Part shown: positions 45,561 to 56,384 of the stretch, in pieces
How the letters are laid out: every line of letters starts with the position of its first letter
Position numbering within the stretch: the first letter of the stretch is position 1
Origin: Martelella mediterranea DSM 17316
GTDB taxonomy: Bacteria; Pseudomonadota; Alphaproteobacteria; Rhizobiales; Rhizobiaceae
DNA: 64,000 bases
Assembly (NCBI RefSeq): GCF_002043005.1
Contig: NZ_CP020330.1
Span: 3,738,001-3,802,000 of the forward strand
Direction: 5' to 3'
Notes under the pieces: generated by a model
What the model was told of the DNA's origin: nothing
Databases searched by the model: none
What the model saw: the letters and a program-made list of their open reading frames with translations, nothing else
Position numbers and translations under genes: made by a program

Positions 45561-46415
45561 TCAGGCCCGCGAGGGAAAACGCCGCAGCACATGCATTTCA
45601 TCATCGGCGTTCAAAGCGGCCAAAATGGGGGCGATCCGCCTCGCCCATAGCGCAACGCCGCCGGCATCGGCGATCAGGTCCTGGCGCACTTCCAGCAGGG
45701 CGTGGGCGATGCCCTTTTCCATGCAGTGCCGGTTCATGGTATCGCCCTTCAGCGCCCCGTCATAGGGCTCGTTGTCGCCGACGATCACGCCTTCGATGGC
45801 GTCAAGCGCATCGATCAGCGGACGCACCGCGCGCGGATCGCCGTCCCACAGGACACCGGTATGCCACGGCCGCGCTACGCCTTTCCAGAATGGCGTGAAC
45901 GAGTGCAGCGATATTACCAGAGGCGGTCGGCCGGTGGCCTCCGCAGACTTTTCGATGAGCGCGTCGATAGCGTGGTGATAGGGCCGGTGATAGCGCTCCA
46001 ACCGCCTCTCGCGCTCATCCGGTGACAGCGGATGATTGGCCGGAATGATCGCGCCGTCGGAGAGTTTCATGATCAGCGTCGGATCATCCTCGCCCCGGTT
46101 CGGATCGATCAGCAACCGCGAGAAAGTCGCCATGACGGCGGGGCAGGAAAGTTCGGCGGCAAGCGCGCGGGTCAACGCCTCGATCCCGATATCATAGGCG
46201 ATGTGGCGCGCAAACACCGAGCGGTCGAGGCCGAGATCGCCATATTCCGCCGGCACAAGAGCCATGGCGTGATCGGCGAGCAGCGCCAAACCGCTGTCAT
46301 ATTTCCCTTCTAAAACTTCAAAAGCACACATGTTCGCCATGGATATCCGGTCGGAATTTGCGATAATGGGTGATGGCACAAACGGCCGGCTTTCGGCAAG
46401 CGTGTGCTCCGCCAT
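45561..46415 (-). CDS. N-formylglutamate amidohydrolase family protein
   Basis: The 284-residue protein matches FGase: HIAYDIGIEALTRALA, an SRLLIDPNRGEDDPTLI motif, RYHRPYHHAIDALIE, LVISLHSFTPFW and VEVRQDLI-like LLEVRQDLIAD. It releases formate from N-formylglutamate in histidine breakdown or cleans up formylated amino acids; no hut genes are adjacent. The start is the Met at 46415. It is first in an operon with DUF1244 and divergent from the DUF1036/pyk pair. Confidence 0.87.
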   Translation of the reverse strand: MAEHTLAESRPFVPSPIIANSDRISMANMCAFEVLEGKYDSGLALLADHAMALVPAEYGDLGLDRSVFARHIAYDIGIEALTRALAAELSCPAVMATFSRLLIDPNRGEDDPTLIMKLSDGAIIPANHPLSPDERERRLERYHRPYHHAIDALIEKSAEATGRPPLVISLHSFTPFWKGVARPWHTGVLWDGDPRAVRPLIDALDAIEGVIVGDNEPYDGALKGDTMNRHCMEKGIAHALLEVRQDLIADAGGVALWARRIAPILAALNADDEMHVLRRFPSRA

Positions 46416-46504
46416 TTGCCTCGCCCGCCGCGCGGCACTATGATAACGCTGTAAATCGATTGAATGCGTTCCCGTCACGGATCGTCCCACGAGATCAGGC
46501 TGCC

Positions 46505-47008
46505 ATGCTGTCAACTCCGAAACGTCTTCCCACCGCCTCCTCCCACAAAGCCTTTGCCATTGCAGGACAGGGCCTGACACTCGCCGGCACGCTTGCCGCC
46601 GGTCTGTTCGTCGCCGCCTTCTGGTCGCCGCACGAAGCCCGCGCGGAGTTCCGCGTGTGCAACGACACGGCCAACCTTGTCGGCGTGGCGGTCGGCTACC
46701 GGGCGGAAGAAGGATGGATCTCGGAGGGATGGTGGCAACTCCCGGCCACCACCTGCGCGACCGTCGTGCCCGGCCCGCTTCAATCGCGCTACTACTATCT
46801 CTACGCCGAGGATGCCTCCGGAAGCGGACGCTGGACCGGCTATACCAATATGTGCGTCGCCGAGGATGAATTCGAAATCACCGGCGTTCAGGACTGCTTT
46901 GCGCGCGGTTACCAGCAGATGGGTTTTAGCGAATATGACACAGGGCGGGAAGAAAGCTGGACCGTCCAGCTTTCCGACACCCCCTCCACCCAGGAAAGTC
47001 AGAATTGA
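46505..47008 (+). CDS. DUF1036 exported protein
   Basis: The 167-residue protein has an N-terminal hydrophobic segment (LTLAGTLAAGLFVAAFW, then ARA) and the DUF1036 core FRVCNDTANLVGVAVGYRAEEGWISEGWW, TCATVVPGPLQSRYYYLYAED and CVAEDEFEI. Four cysteines may pair in the periplasm. Its TGA overlaps the ATG of pyk as TGATG at 47006-47010, so the genes are translationally coupled. The function is unknown. Confidence 0.88.
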   Translation: MLSTPKRLPTASSHKAFAIAGQGLTLAGTLAAGLFVAAFWSPHEARAEFRVCNDTANLVGVAVGYRAEEGWISEGWWQLPATTCATVVPGPLQSRYYYLYAEDASGSGRWTGYTNMCVAEDEFEITGVQDCFARGYQQMGFSEYDTGREESWTVQLSDTPSTQESQN

Positions 47009-48447
47009 TGAGACGTCACAGAAAAGTAAAGATTCTCGCCACGCTCGGCCCGGCCTCCTCCGAGGAAGAGCAGATCGAGGCGCTGCACAAGGCCGGCGCC
47101 GACCTGTTCCGAATCAATATGAGCCATGCCAGCCACGACCTGATGCGCACGCTGACCAAGCGGATTCGCAATGTCGAGGCGCGCTGCGGCCGGCCGATCG
47201 GCATTCTTTGCGACCTGCAGGGCCCCAAGCTGCGCGTCGGCAAGTTTCTCGACGGCAAGGTGGAGCTTGAGGTCGGCCAGACCTTTACGCTCGACGATCG
47301 CGACGAGCCGGGCAATGAAAAGCGCGTATTCCTGCCGCATCCTGAAATCCTGCAATCGGTTCAGCCCGGCCACCGCCTGCTGATCGATGATGGCAAGCTG
47401 CAGCTTCGCGCCGAAAAATGCGACGGCAAGAGCATCGAATGCACCGTGGTCGCCGGCACCGGCATTTCCGACCGCAAGGGCGTCAGCCTGCCCGATACGC
47501 TGCTCGGCGTCGGAGCGCTGACCGAGAAGGATCGCGCCGATCTCGACGCGGTGCTGGAAACGGGCGATGCCGACTGGGTCGCGCTGTCCTTCATCCAGCG
47601 TCCGGACGATCTGGCGGAAGTGCGCAAGATCGCGCGCGGCCAGGTGGGGCTGATGTCGAAGATCGAGAAGCCGCAGGCGATCGAGCGGATCGAGGAAATC
47701 ATCGAGATGAGCGATGCGCTGATGGTGGCGCGCGGCGATCTCGGCGTCGAAATGCCGCTCGAAACCGTGCCCGGTCTTCAGAAGAAGCTGATTCGCCTGT
47801 GCCGCGCCGCCGGCAAACCTGTGGTGGTCGCCACCCAGATGCTGGAATCGATGATCGAATCGCCGGTTCCCACCCGCGCCGAGGTTTCCGACGTCGCCAC
47901 TGCCGTGTTCGAGGGCGCCGACGCGATCATGCTGTCGGCAGAGTCGGCCGCGGGCGAATACCCGGTTGAAGCCGTCAGCACCATGGCCTCGATCGCCCGG
48001 ACCATCGAGCGCGAGCAGCTTTATCCGCAGATCCTCTACGCCCAGCGCCCCCAGCCCGAAGCGACGGGCGCGGACGCGATATCGCTGGCCGCGCGCGAGA
48101 TCGCCGAAACGCTGAAGCTGACCGCCATGGTCTGTTATACCGCGTCCGGCACCACCGGGCTGCGCGCCGCGCGCGAGCGGCCGAACGTGCCGATCCTGGC
48201 GCTGTCCCCGGTCGTCAGAACCGCGCGGCGGCTGTCGGTGGTCTGGGGCCTGCACTGCGTGGTGGCCGATGAGCCGACCGATCTCGAATCCATGGTCGAC
48301 GGCGCCTGCCGGATCGTGGTCGACGAGGGCATCGGCAAGCCCGGCGACCGGATCATCATCTCCGCCGGCGTGCCGCTCGGCACCCCCGGCGCCACCAACA
48401 TGCTGCGCATCGCCTATATCGGCATGGACGGCCGCTCGGGCGTGTGA
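47008..48447 (+). CDS. pyk: Pyruvate kinase
   Basis: The 479-residue enzyme converts phosphoenolpyruvate to pyruvate with ATP formation. Motifs are KILATLGPASS, FRINMSHASHD, LCDLQGPKLRVG, the catalytic-lysine segment LMSKIEKPQAIERIEEI, MVARGDLGVEM, and ATQMLESMIESPVPTRAEVSDVATAVFEGADAIMLSAE. The start ATG overlaps the DUF1036 stop. The length is normal. Confidence 0.98.
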   Translation: MRRHRKVKILATLGPASSEEEQIEALHKAGADLFRINMSHASHDLMRTLTKRIRNVEARCGRPIGILCDLQGPKLRVGKFLDGKVELEVGQTFTLDDRDEPGNEKRVFLPHPEILQSVQPGHRLLIDDGKLQLRAEKCDGKSIECTVVAGTGISDRKGVSLPDTLLGVGALTEKDRADLDAVLETGDADWVALSFIQRPDDLAEVRKIARGQVGLMSKIEKPQAIERIEEIIEMSDALMVARGDLGVEMPLETVPGLQKKLIRLCRAAGKPVVVATQMLESMIESPVPTRAEVSDVATAVFEGADAIMLSAESAAGEYPVEAVSTMASIARTIEREQLYPQILYAQRPQPEATGADAISLAAREIAETLKLTAMVCYTASGTTGLRAARERPNVPILALSPVVRTARRLSVVWGLHCVVADEPTDLESMVDGACRIVVDEGIGKPGDRIIISAGVPLGTPGATNMLRIAYIGMDGRSGV

Positions 48448-48504
48448 TGTTTTCAGGCGGCGGCTTTGCGGCCGCCGTCCACTCTTATGGACGCATATTT
48501 GCGA

Positions 48505-48575
48505 GAAGAGCTTACGGCGTGCTCCCAATACTCTCTCCCGCTTGCGGGAGAGATACCCCCGAAAGGGGGAGTGAG
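48505..48575. repeat. Palindromic intergenic repeat, left part of a split copy
   Basis: The sequence from the CTCCCAATACTCTCTCCCG region to GGGGGAGTGAG matches the left half of the repeat at 3686-3751. The match breaks exactly after GTGAG at 48575, where the insertion sequence begins. Confidence 0.8.
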
Positions 48576-48590
48576 CGACTGTCTTTCTGG

Positions 48591-49825
<1,235 letters not shown>

Positions 49826-49881
49826 AGACCGGTGTCTGCTGCGAGATATCGAGCTGCCTGAAGACAAGCAGCCCCCCTCCC

Positions 49882-50316
49882 CTACAACAACCCCAATTCC
49901 GCCAACTCCGCGCGCAGGTCGTCGGGCATATCATCGCCGCCATCGCCGAAGTCCAGGTCGCGGGGCGCATCCTCGGGTTTGAGATAGCGCCAGCCCTGGA
50001 ACGGCTTTCGGGGCACCGGAACCGTGTCGATCACCTGCGGCGCGAGGACGAGGTCGCAGCGCTGGATGCCCTGATTGTCGGTGTGGTTGGCGATGTCGAG
50101 CAGCATCTGGCGGGCGCGGATCTGGCCGTTGATGACCCAGTAGAGCGAGCCGCCCTCAAGCAGTTCGTCGCGGCGCTTGGGCGTCATCCGCGTGGTGTGG
50201 ATGCTGTGCGGCTCCTGGCCGAGCGCGATCGCCGCCATCGCGCGGCGCGACACCCATTCGCGCAGATCGTCAATGCCGGTGGCACCGACGCAGAGTTTGA
50301 GGAGATTGAGGCTCAT
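49882..50316 (-). CDS. DUF1489 family protein
   Basis: The 144-residue protein matches DUF1489: LNLLKLCVGATGIDDLREW, the TTRMTPKRRDELLEGGSLYWVINGQIRARQ stretch and RCDLVLAPQVIDTVPVPRKPFQGWRYL. It is a cytosolic alphaproteobacterial protein without known function. It lies between the split repeat and sdaA, 53 bp past the sdaA promoter-distal end, on the same strand. Confidence 0.87.
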   Translation of the reverse strand: MSLNLLKLCVGATGIDDLREWVSRRAMAAIALGQEPHSIHTTRMTPKRRDELLEGGSLYWVINGQIRARQMLLDIANHTDNQGIQRCDLVLAPQVIDTVPVPRKPFQGWRYLKPEDAPRDLDFGDGGDDMPDDLRAELAELGLL

Positions 50317-50369
50317 GCCCTCATCAAACGCCGGAGGGCTTTCCAGTCAAGGCCGAATATCGGCGGGCC

Positions 50370-51782
<1,413 letters not shown>

Positions 51783-51956
51783 TCCGCCACCTCCACGCGC
51801 TTTCGCCCGACACTGGATCATCAGGCGAGTGATTGGCACCGCCCGATGCTCTCAGCCATCTTCAACGAGGACGGCACCATCGCGCAGGCCCTGGACCGAC
51901 ATGATGCGCATGTGTCCACGACATAAGGGAAATATGGCAGGAAAGAAGCGGAAATG

Positions 51957-51996
51957 AAAACAACGGCGGCCCGGTTGGGCAGCGCCGTTGTTTTCT
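51957..51996. terminator. Terminator near the 33-residue protein gene
   Basis: A 10-bp stem (AACAACGGCG at 51959-51968 with CGCCGTTGTT at 51983-51992) is followed by TTTTC on the plus strand, and by TTTTCATTTC on the minus strand. Confidence 0.65.
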
Positions 51997-52012
51997 TCAA
52001 ATTCCGGGCTGA

Positions 52013-52114
52013 TCAAACAGCGACGATAAGATAGGCAAGTCCGAGAATAGCACCAAAGCCGATGACAGCCCTGAGGGTCACACCCCAACAGGATTTGTGT
52101 GCGGTATCTTCCAT
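52013..52114 (-). CDS. Small single-pass membrane protein, 33 residues
   Basis: The minus strand reads a 33-residue protein starting MEDTAHKSCWGVTL, with one hydrophobic helix (AVIGFGAILGLAYLIVAV). GGAG lies six bases before the ATG at 52114 and a terminator follows the stop by about 20 bp, forming a complete small transcription unit. It resembles small inner-membrane proteins, but I recognise no family. Confidence 0.55.
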   Translation of the reverse strand: MEDTAHKSCWGVTLRAVIGFGAILGLAYLIVAV

Positions 52115-52385
52115 GATTACTCCGATTGACATTACCCGGCACGCCCTTGGGAGAATGCGTGCGGATGGTTATCGCTTTATTAAACTGTCACAGAAACTTC
52201 AATGGGGGTCCGACGGAAAATTTCGAAAATGTCCGCTTGCAAAGGCAAGGGACAGCGGACAAAACGGTAGCGTCGTGAAGGAAATGCCGTGCATCGTCAA
52301 CAGGCTGCCCGCATTTCTTTCATACGCGACCGCACTCTGATATTTATTTTCACGGGGCGATCCGGAAAGCGCGGGCAGAAGGTTC
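52115..52385. other. 271-bp gap with no recognisable feature
   Basis: The gap lies between the divergent 33-residue protein gene and the DUF599 gene. I see no reading frame with a good ribosome site, no tRNA and no strong hairpin. It probably holds the promoters of both flanking genes. Confidence 0.5.
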
Positions 52386-53096
52386 ATGACGACAGTCGAT
52401 CTATTGGCGCTTCTCTTCTTTCTCGGCTGCTGGTTTCTGTTCGACAGCATCGTTGTCGGCCGTTTCCGCCTCGTTTCCCGCCGCAGCCTGACGGAGGTGA
52501 TGTCGATCCACCGCAAGCGCTGGATGCTGAACGCACTGACGCGCGACCTCAAGATCATCGATACCCAGATCATGGCCGGGCTGCAGAACGGCACGGCGTT
52601 TTTCGCCTCGACCTCGATCTTCGCGATCGGCGGCTGTTTCGCGCTGATGGGAGAAGCCGACACCGCGCAATCGCTGTTTCAGGACCTGCCGCTGCTGACG
52701 CCGAGCACGCGCGCGGCGTTCGAGATGAAGGCGGGCGGGCTTGCCGCGATCTTCGGCTACTCCTTCTTCAAGTTCGGCTGGTCCTACCGTCTGTTCAACT
52801 ACAACACCATCCTGTTCGGCAGCCTGCCGATGATGGCGGAGACGGAGCGCGACAGAGAGAAGGCCGAACGGCTGGCAGAGCGGATCGCGGAGATCAACAT
52901 CATCGCCGCGCGCCATTTCAATACCGGCCTGCGCGCCATCTTCCTGTCGATCGGCTATCTGGGCTGGTTTCTCGGCCCCTACGCCTTCATCGCCACCACC
53001 GCCTTCGTATTCATGATCCTGATGCGGCGGCAGTATTTTTCGGATGCGCGGAAAACCGTCATAGCTGCCCTTGAGGGCGCGGAGGAAAAGCCTTGA
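52386..53096 (+). CDS. DUF599 membrane protein
   Basis: The 236-residue protein has about four hydrophobic segments and the DUF599 pattern MSIHRKRWMLNALTRDLKIIDTQIMAGLQNGTAFFASTSIFAIGGCFALMG. A second FNTGLRAIFLSIGYLGWFLGP follows near the C-terminus. The family is uncharacterised. Its TGA overlaps the TTG start of the next gene, so both are coupled. Confidence 0.88.
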   Translation: MTTVDLLALLFFLGCWFLFDSIVVGRFRLVSRRSLTEVMSIHRKRWMLNALTRDLKIIDTQIMAGLQNGTAFFASTSIFAIGGCFALMGEADTAQSLFQDLPLLTPSTRAAFEMKAGGLAAIFGYSFFKFGWSYRLFNYNTILFGSLPMMAETERDREKAERLAERIAEINIIAARHFNTGLRAIFLSIGYLGWFLGPYAFIATTAFVFMILMRRQYFSDARKTVIAALEGAEEKP

Positions 53097-54019
53097 GCGA
53101 GACTATAGTTCAACGACGGCGGATCCATGCCATCGACGCCGCGCGCGGGATCGCGCTCATTGCGATGGCGATCTACCACTTCACCTGGGATCTCGACTTT
53201 TTCGGCTATGTCCGATCCGGGCTCGCGACCACCGGCGGCTGGGCGATCTTTGCCCACCTGATCGCCGGCAGTTTCCTGTTCGTGGCCGGCTACAGCCTGT
53301 GGATGGCGCAGGGCGGCGGCATCCGGATGGCCTCGTTCCTGAAGCGTCTCGGCATACTGGTGCTGGCTTCGCTGGCGATCTCCATCGTTTCGTGGTTCAC
53401 GACGCCGGACGCGGTGATCTATTTCGGAATCCTGCATAATATCGCGGTCGCCTCGATCATCGGCCTGTTTTTCCTGCGCGTCCCCGCGCTCGTGACACTG
53501 GTGGTCGCCGTCGTTGCGCTTATTCTGCCGCATTATGTCAGTTTCGATGCGCTCGACCCGCGCTGGCTCGCCTGGATCGGCATGGCGGCGCATCCGCCTT
53601 CTTCCAACGACTATGTGCCGCTATTTCCCTGGATCGGCCCGTTTCTGGCCGGACTGGCGGTCTCGAAGCTCTCGCTCGACTGGCTGAAGCGTCAGAAGCA
53701 GGTGCCGAAGAACGAAAACATTCTCACCTTTTTCGGCCGCCACAGCCTGGTCTTCTACCTGTTGCACCAGCCGATCCTGTTCGGCCTCGTCTATGCCGCC
53801 ACGCTGGTGGTCCCGCCCGATCCCTCGCCCGCCTACATCTCCAGTTGCCAGGCGAGCTGCGAGCGCACCGATGACGCCGCCTTCTGTGCGTCCTACTGCG
53901 CCTGCACGCTCGATACGCTCAAGGAAGAAGGCTTGCTCGGTCCGCTGATGCGCAACCAGACCACGGAGCAGGACGCCGTCGCGCTCGGTCGCATTTCGAT
54001 GATGTGCAGCAGCCGCTGA
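53093..54019 (+). CDS. DUF1624 (heparan-alpha-glucosaminide acetyltransferase-like) membrane protein with Cys-rich tail
   Basis: The 308-residue protein starts with RRRIHAIDAARGIALIAMAIYHFTWDLDFFGY, the acyltransferase-like signature with the membrane-embedded His. It has about eight hydrophobic segments. Near the C-terminus a loop of about 45 residues carries six cysteines as CQASC and FCASYCAC. This loop lies outside the transmembrane core and probably faces the periplasm. The TTG start at 53093 overlaps the DUF599 stop. The acyl donor and acceptor are unknown. Confidence 0.85.
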   Translation: MSETIVQRRRIHAIDAARGIALIAMAIYHFTWDLDFFGYVRSGLATTGGWAIFAHLIAGSFLFVAGYSLWMAQGGGIRMASFLKRLGILVLASLAISIVSWFTTPDAVIYFGILHNIAVASIIGLFFLRVPALVTLVVAVVALILPHYVSFDALDPRWLAWIGMAAHPPSSNDYVPLFPWIGPFLAGLAVSKLSLDWLKRQKQVPKNENILTFFGRHSLVFYLLHQPILFGLVYAATLVVPPDPSPAYISSCQASCERTDDAAFCASYCACTLDTLKEEGLLGPLMRNQTTEQDAVALGRISMMCSSR

Positions 54020-54041
54020 CCAGATATCGATTGTGGGGAAT

Positions 54042-54431
54042 TCAGGTGCCGACGCCGATTTCGGCGAGCCGTCCGAGGCAGTTTTCCTCGGCGAGATCGA
54101 GTTCGTTCATCATCTCGTCGATGTCGCGGCGCTTCTGGCGCATCGCTTCGCGCCAGGCCTTGATCGATTCCATCGTCCGCTTGAGCTCTTTTGTTTCGCT
54201 GGGAAGGCCATGGAACAGGGCGAGCACGTCCTTGATCTCGGAAAGAGAAAGACCGATACGGCGGCTGCGGAGGATTTCCTTGAGCATCAGCCGCTCACCC
54301 TCGCTGTAAAGCCTCGTTCGACCCCGGCGTTCGGGTTGCAGCAGGCCCTCATCCTCATAGAAGCGAAGCGTTCGTGTCGAGACTCCAAACTCGCGCGTCA
54401 ATTCCGAAATCGAATAATGCCTTCTCTGCAC
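54042..54431 (-). CDS. MerR family transcriptional regulator
   Basis: The 129-residue protein has the MerR helix-turn-helix SISELTREFGVSTRTLRFYEDEGLLQPERRGRTRLYSEGE, then a coiled-coil dimerisation helix with REAMRQKRRDIDEMMNELD. The effector region is short and has one Cys near the end (EENCLG), too few for a metal sensor. I chose the GTG at 54431 because it places the HTH at residue 6. The gene converges on DUF1624. Confidence 0.9.
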   Translation of the reverse strand: MQRRHYSISELTREFGVSTRTLRFYEDEGLLQPERRGRTRLYSEGERLMLKEILRSRRIGLSLSEIKDVLALFHGLPSETKELKRTMESIKAWREAMRQKRRDIDEMMNELDLAEENCLGRLAEIGVGT

Positions 54432-54486
54432 GTTCCCGCCCCATACGATATTATTTAAGCACTTCAGAATGTAAGTGCTGACATAA

Positions 54487-55905
54487 CTAGATATTAAACC
54501 ACCAGGTCGCAATTCCCAAAAATGAGAAAAAACCAATCACATCTGTGGTGGTGGTCACAAAAACCGACGATGATATGGCGGGGTCGGCGCCGGCCCGGTC
54601 GAGAAGCAGCGGAATGAGGATGCCGGCCATGGCGGCGGCGAACATGTTGATGATCATCGCGGCGGCCACGACCCCGCCAAGCTGGGGATTGTCGAACCAG
54701 TAGCCGGCGGCAAGCGCGATCAGAATCGCGAAGGCGAGCCCGTTGAATAGGCCGACGCCGGCCTCCCTTCGGATGATCCGGGCCGCATTGTAGATATCGA
54801 GGTCGCGGGTGGCGAGCGCGCGCACCGTTACCGTCATCGTCTGGGTGCCGGCATTGCCGCCCATGGAGGCGACCACTGGCATCAGCACCGCGAGCGCGAT
54901 CATCTGGCCGATCGATTCGTCGAACAGGCCGATTACGCTCGCCGACATGAATGCGGTGCACATATTGATCAGCAACCAGCCGAAACGCGAGCGCACCGCG
55001 CGCATGATATTATCCGAGAGTTCCTCGTCGCCGACGCCGCCGAGGCGCTTGATATCCTCGTCGGCCTCCTCGTGGATCACGTCAACGACGTCATCGATGG
55101 TCAGCACGCCGACGAGACGGTCATTGCTGTCGACAACGGCGGCGGAGAGAAGGTCGTACTGCTCGAATACCTGCGCCGCCTCTTCCTGGTCGAGCTCGGC
55201 GGCGATCGGGTGGTTGGTGTCGTGCATGATCGCTTCGATCTTGACCTGGCGCTTGGTGCGCAGGATCTGGTCGAGATAGACGGCGCCCAGGAGGCGGAAT
55301 GTCGGATCGACCACGAAAATCTGCGAGAAACTGTCGGGCAGTTCCTCATCCTCGCGCATGTAGTCGATCGTCTGGCCGACGGTCCAGAACGGCGGGACGG
55401 CCACGAATTCGGTCTGCATGCGCCGGCCGGCCGAGCTTTCGGGATAGTCGAGCGAGCGGGCGAAGCGGATCCGCTCGGTAAAGGGGAGCTTGGAGAGGAT
55501 TTCCTCCCGCTCCTCGTCGGCGAGGTCTTCGAGAATGTAGACGGCGTCGTCGGAATCGAGCGCGGTCAGCGCGGTGGCGAACTGTTCGGGGGGCAGCGAT
55601 TCGATGATGTTGAGGCGGATCGCCTCATCGACCTCGGTCAGCGCCGTGAGGTCGAAATCCTCGCCCAGAAGCCGCACCAGTTCCGGACGGTTTTCATGAG
55701 ACAGCGCCTCGATAACGTCGCCAGTCTCGGATTCGTGGCGGCCCGCGATCTGCTCGCGCAGAAAATCGACATCGCCGTCTTCGATCGCCTGTTCGACGCG
55801 GGCGATGAACTCGGCGCTGACGGCGCCTTCCTCATTGTAGATTTCCAGGAGCGCGTCGCGCGGCGGTTCGTTCTGACCCGGCAATACTTCGTCCAGATGG
55901 CTCAT
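54487..55905 (-). CDS. mgtE: MgtE magnesium transporter
   Basis: The 472-residue channel has an N-terminal superhelical domain (ALSHENRPELVRLLGEDF, then LTALDSDDAVYILEDL), two CBS domains (about 155-275; VGVLTIDDVVDVI) and five C-terminal helices with PVVASMGGNAGTQTMTVTVRALA as the Mg pore motif. CBS domains close the pore when Mg is high. The Met at 55905 is used. Confidence 0.95.
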   Translation of the reverse strand: MSHLDEVLPGQNEPPRDALLEIYNEEGAVSAEFIARVEQAIEDGDVDFLREQIAGRHESETGDVIEALSHENRPELVRLLGEDFDLTALTEVDEAIRLNIIESLPPEQFATALTALDSDDAVYILEDLADEEREEILSKLPFTERIRFARSLDYPESSAGRRMQTEFVAVPPFWTVGQTIDYMREDEELPDSFSQIFVVDPTFRLLGAVYLDQILRTKRQVKIEAIMHDTNHPIAAELDQEEAAQVFEQYDLLSAAVVDSNDRLVGVLTIDDVVDVIHEEADEDIKRLGGVGDEELSDNIMRAVRSRFGWLLINMCTAFMSASVIGLFDESIGQMIALAVLMPVVASMGGNAGTQTMTVTVRALATRDLDIYNAARIIRREAGVGLFNGLAFAILIALAAGYWFDNPQLGGVVAAAMIINMFAAAMAGILIPLLLDRAGADPAISSSVFVTTTTDVIGFFSFLGIATWWFNI

Positions 55906-56384
55906 TTTTTGATGACCTTTCTGTCTGCAACGCTGCCCCGCAGATGCGGTTCCCCCGGCGCCCATCTCTTAGTGGGTTTCGCGGGCAAATGGAATCGCCG
56001 TCTGACAACCTTTTGATGACACGGTTGTGAAATCCGCGAACGACGGGCGCTCTGCGGGAAGAAACGGAGCGATGCCGGCGGATGAACGGTCGGTTGGCGC
56101 AGCCGGTGATGCAACGCCGTGATAGCTGGCTCGCCCTCCCCTTCATCGCCGATTAACCGAGGCGACGCTTCACCTCCGGCAAAGGGCGAACGCGTTTGAC
56201 TAAGGGCCGGCGCGCTCCTATCAAAGTGGGGGTCAAAAAGAACGCACGATCGGAGCGCAAGCTCTGCCCAGGCAACGGGACATTGCAGGGGCAGAGCGGG
56301 GAAGTCCAGCCTCCGAATCGGGCAGGTGCGCAGCAGGGGATTTGCGATGCGTTATGGTGCCGGGTCTCTTCAGCGGGCGAACCG
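55906..56384. other. 479-bp gap with a leader hairpin before the GGDEF-EAL gene
   Basis: No gene is supported here, although the frame of the following gene stays open back to 56196 without a ribosome site. A 9-bp perfect stem, GCTCTGCCC at 56261-56269 with its complement at 56289-56297, lies about 90 bp before the start codon. It does not fit the GEMM c-di-GMP riboswitch core that I know. Confidence 0.5.

Noticed and set aside
51846..51926. Short plus-strand frame of 26 residues upstream of sdaA
   Set aside because: It has no ribosome site and no hydrophobic or conserved pattern, and it lies in a divergent promoter gap.
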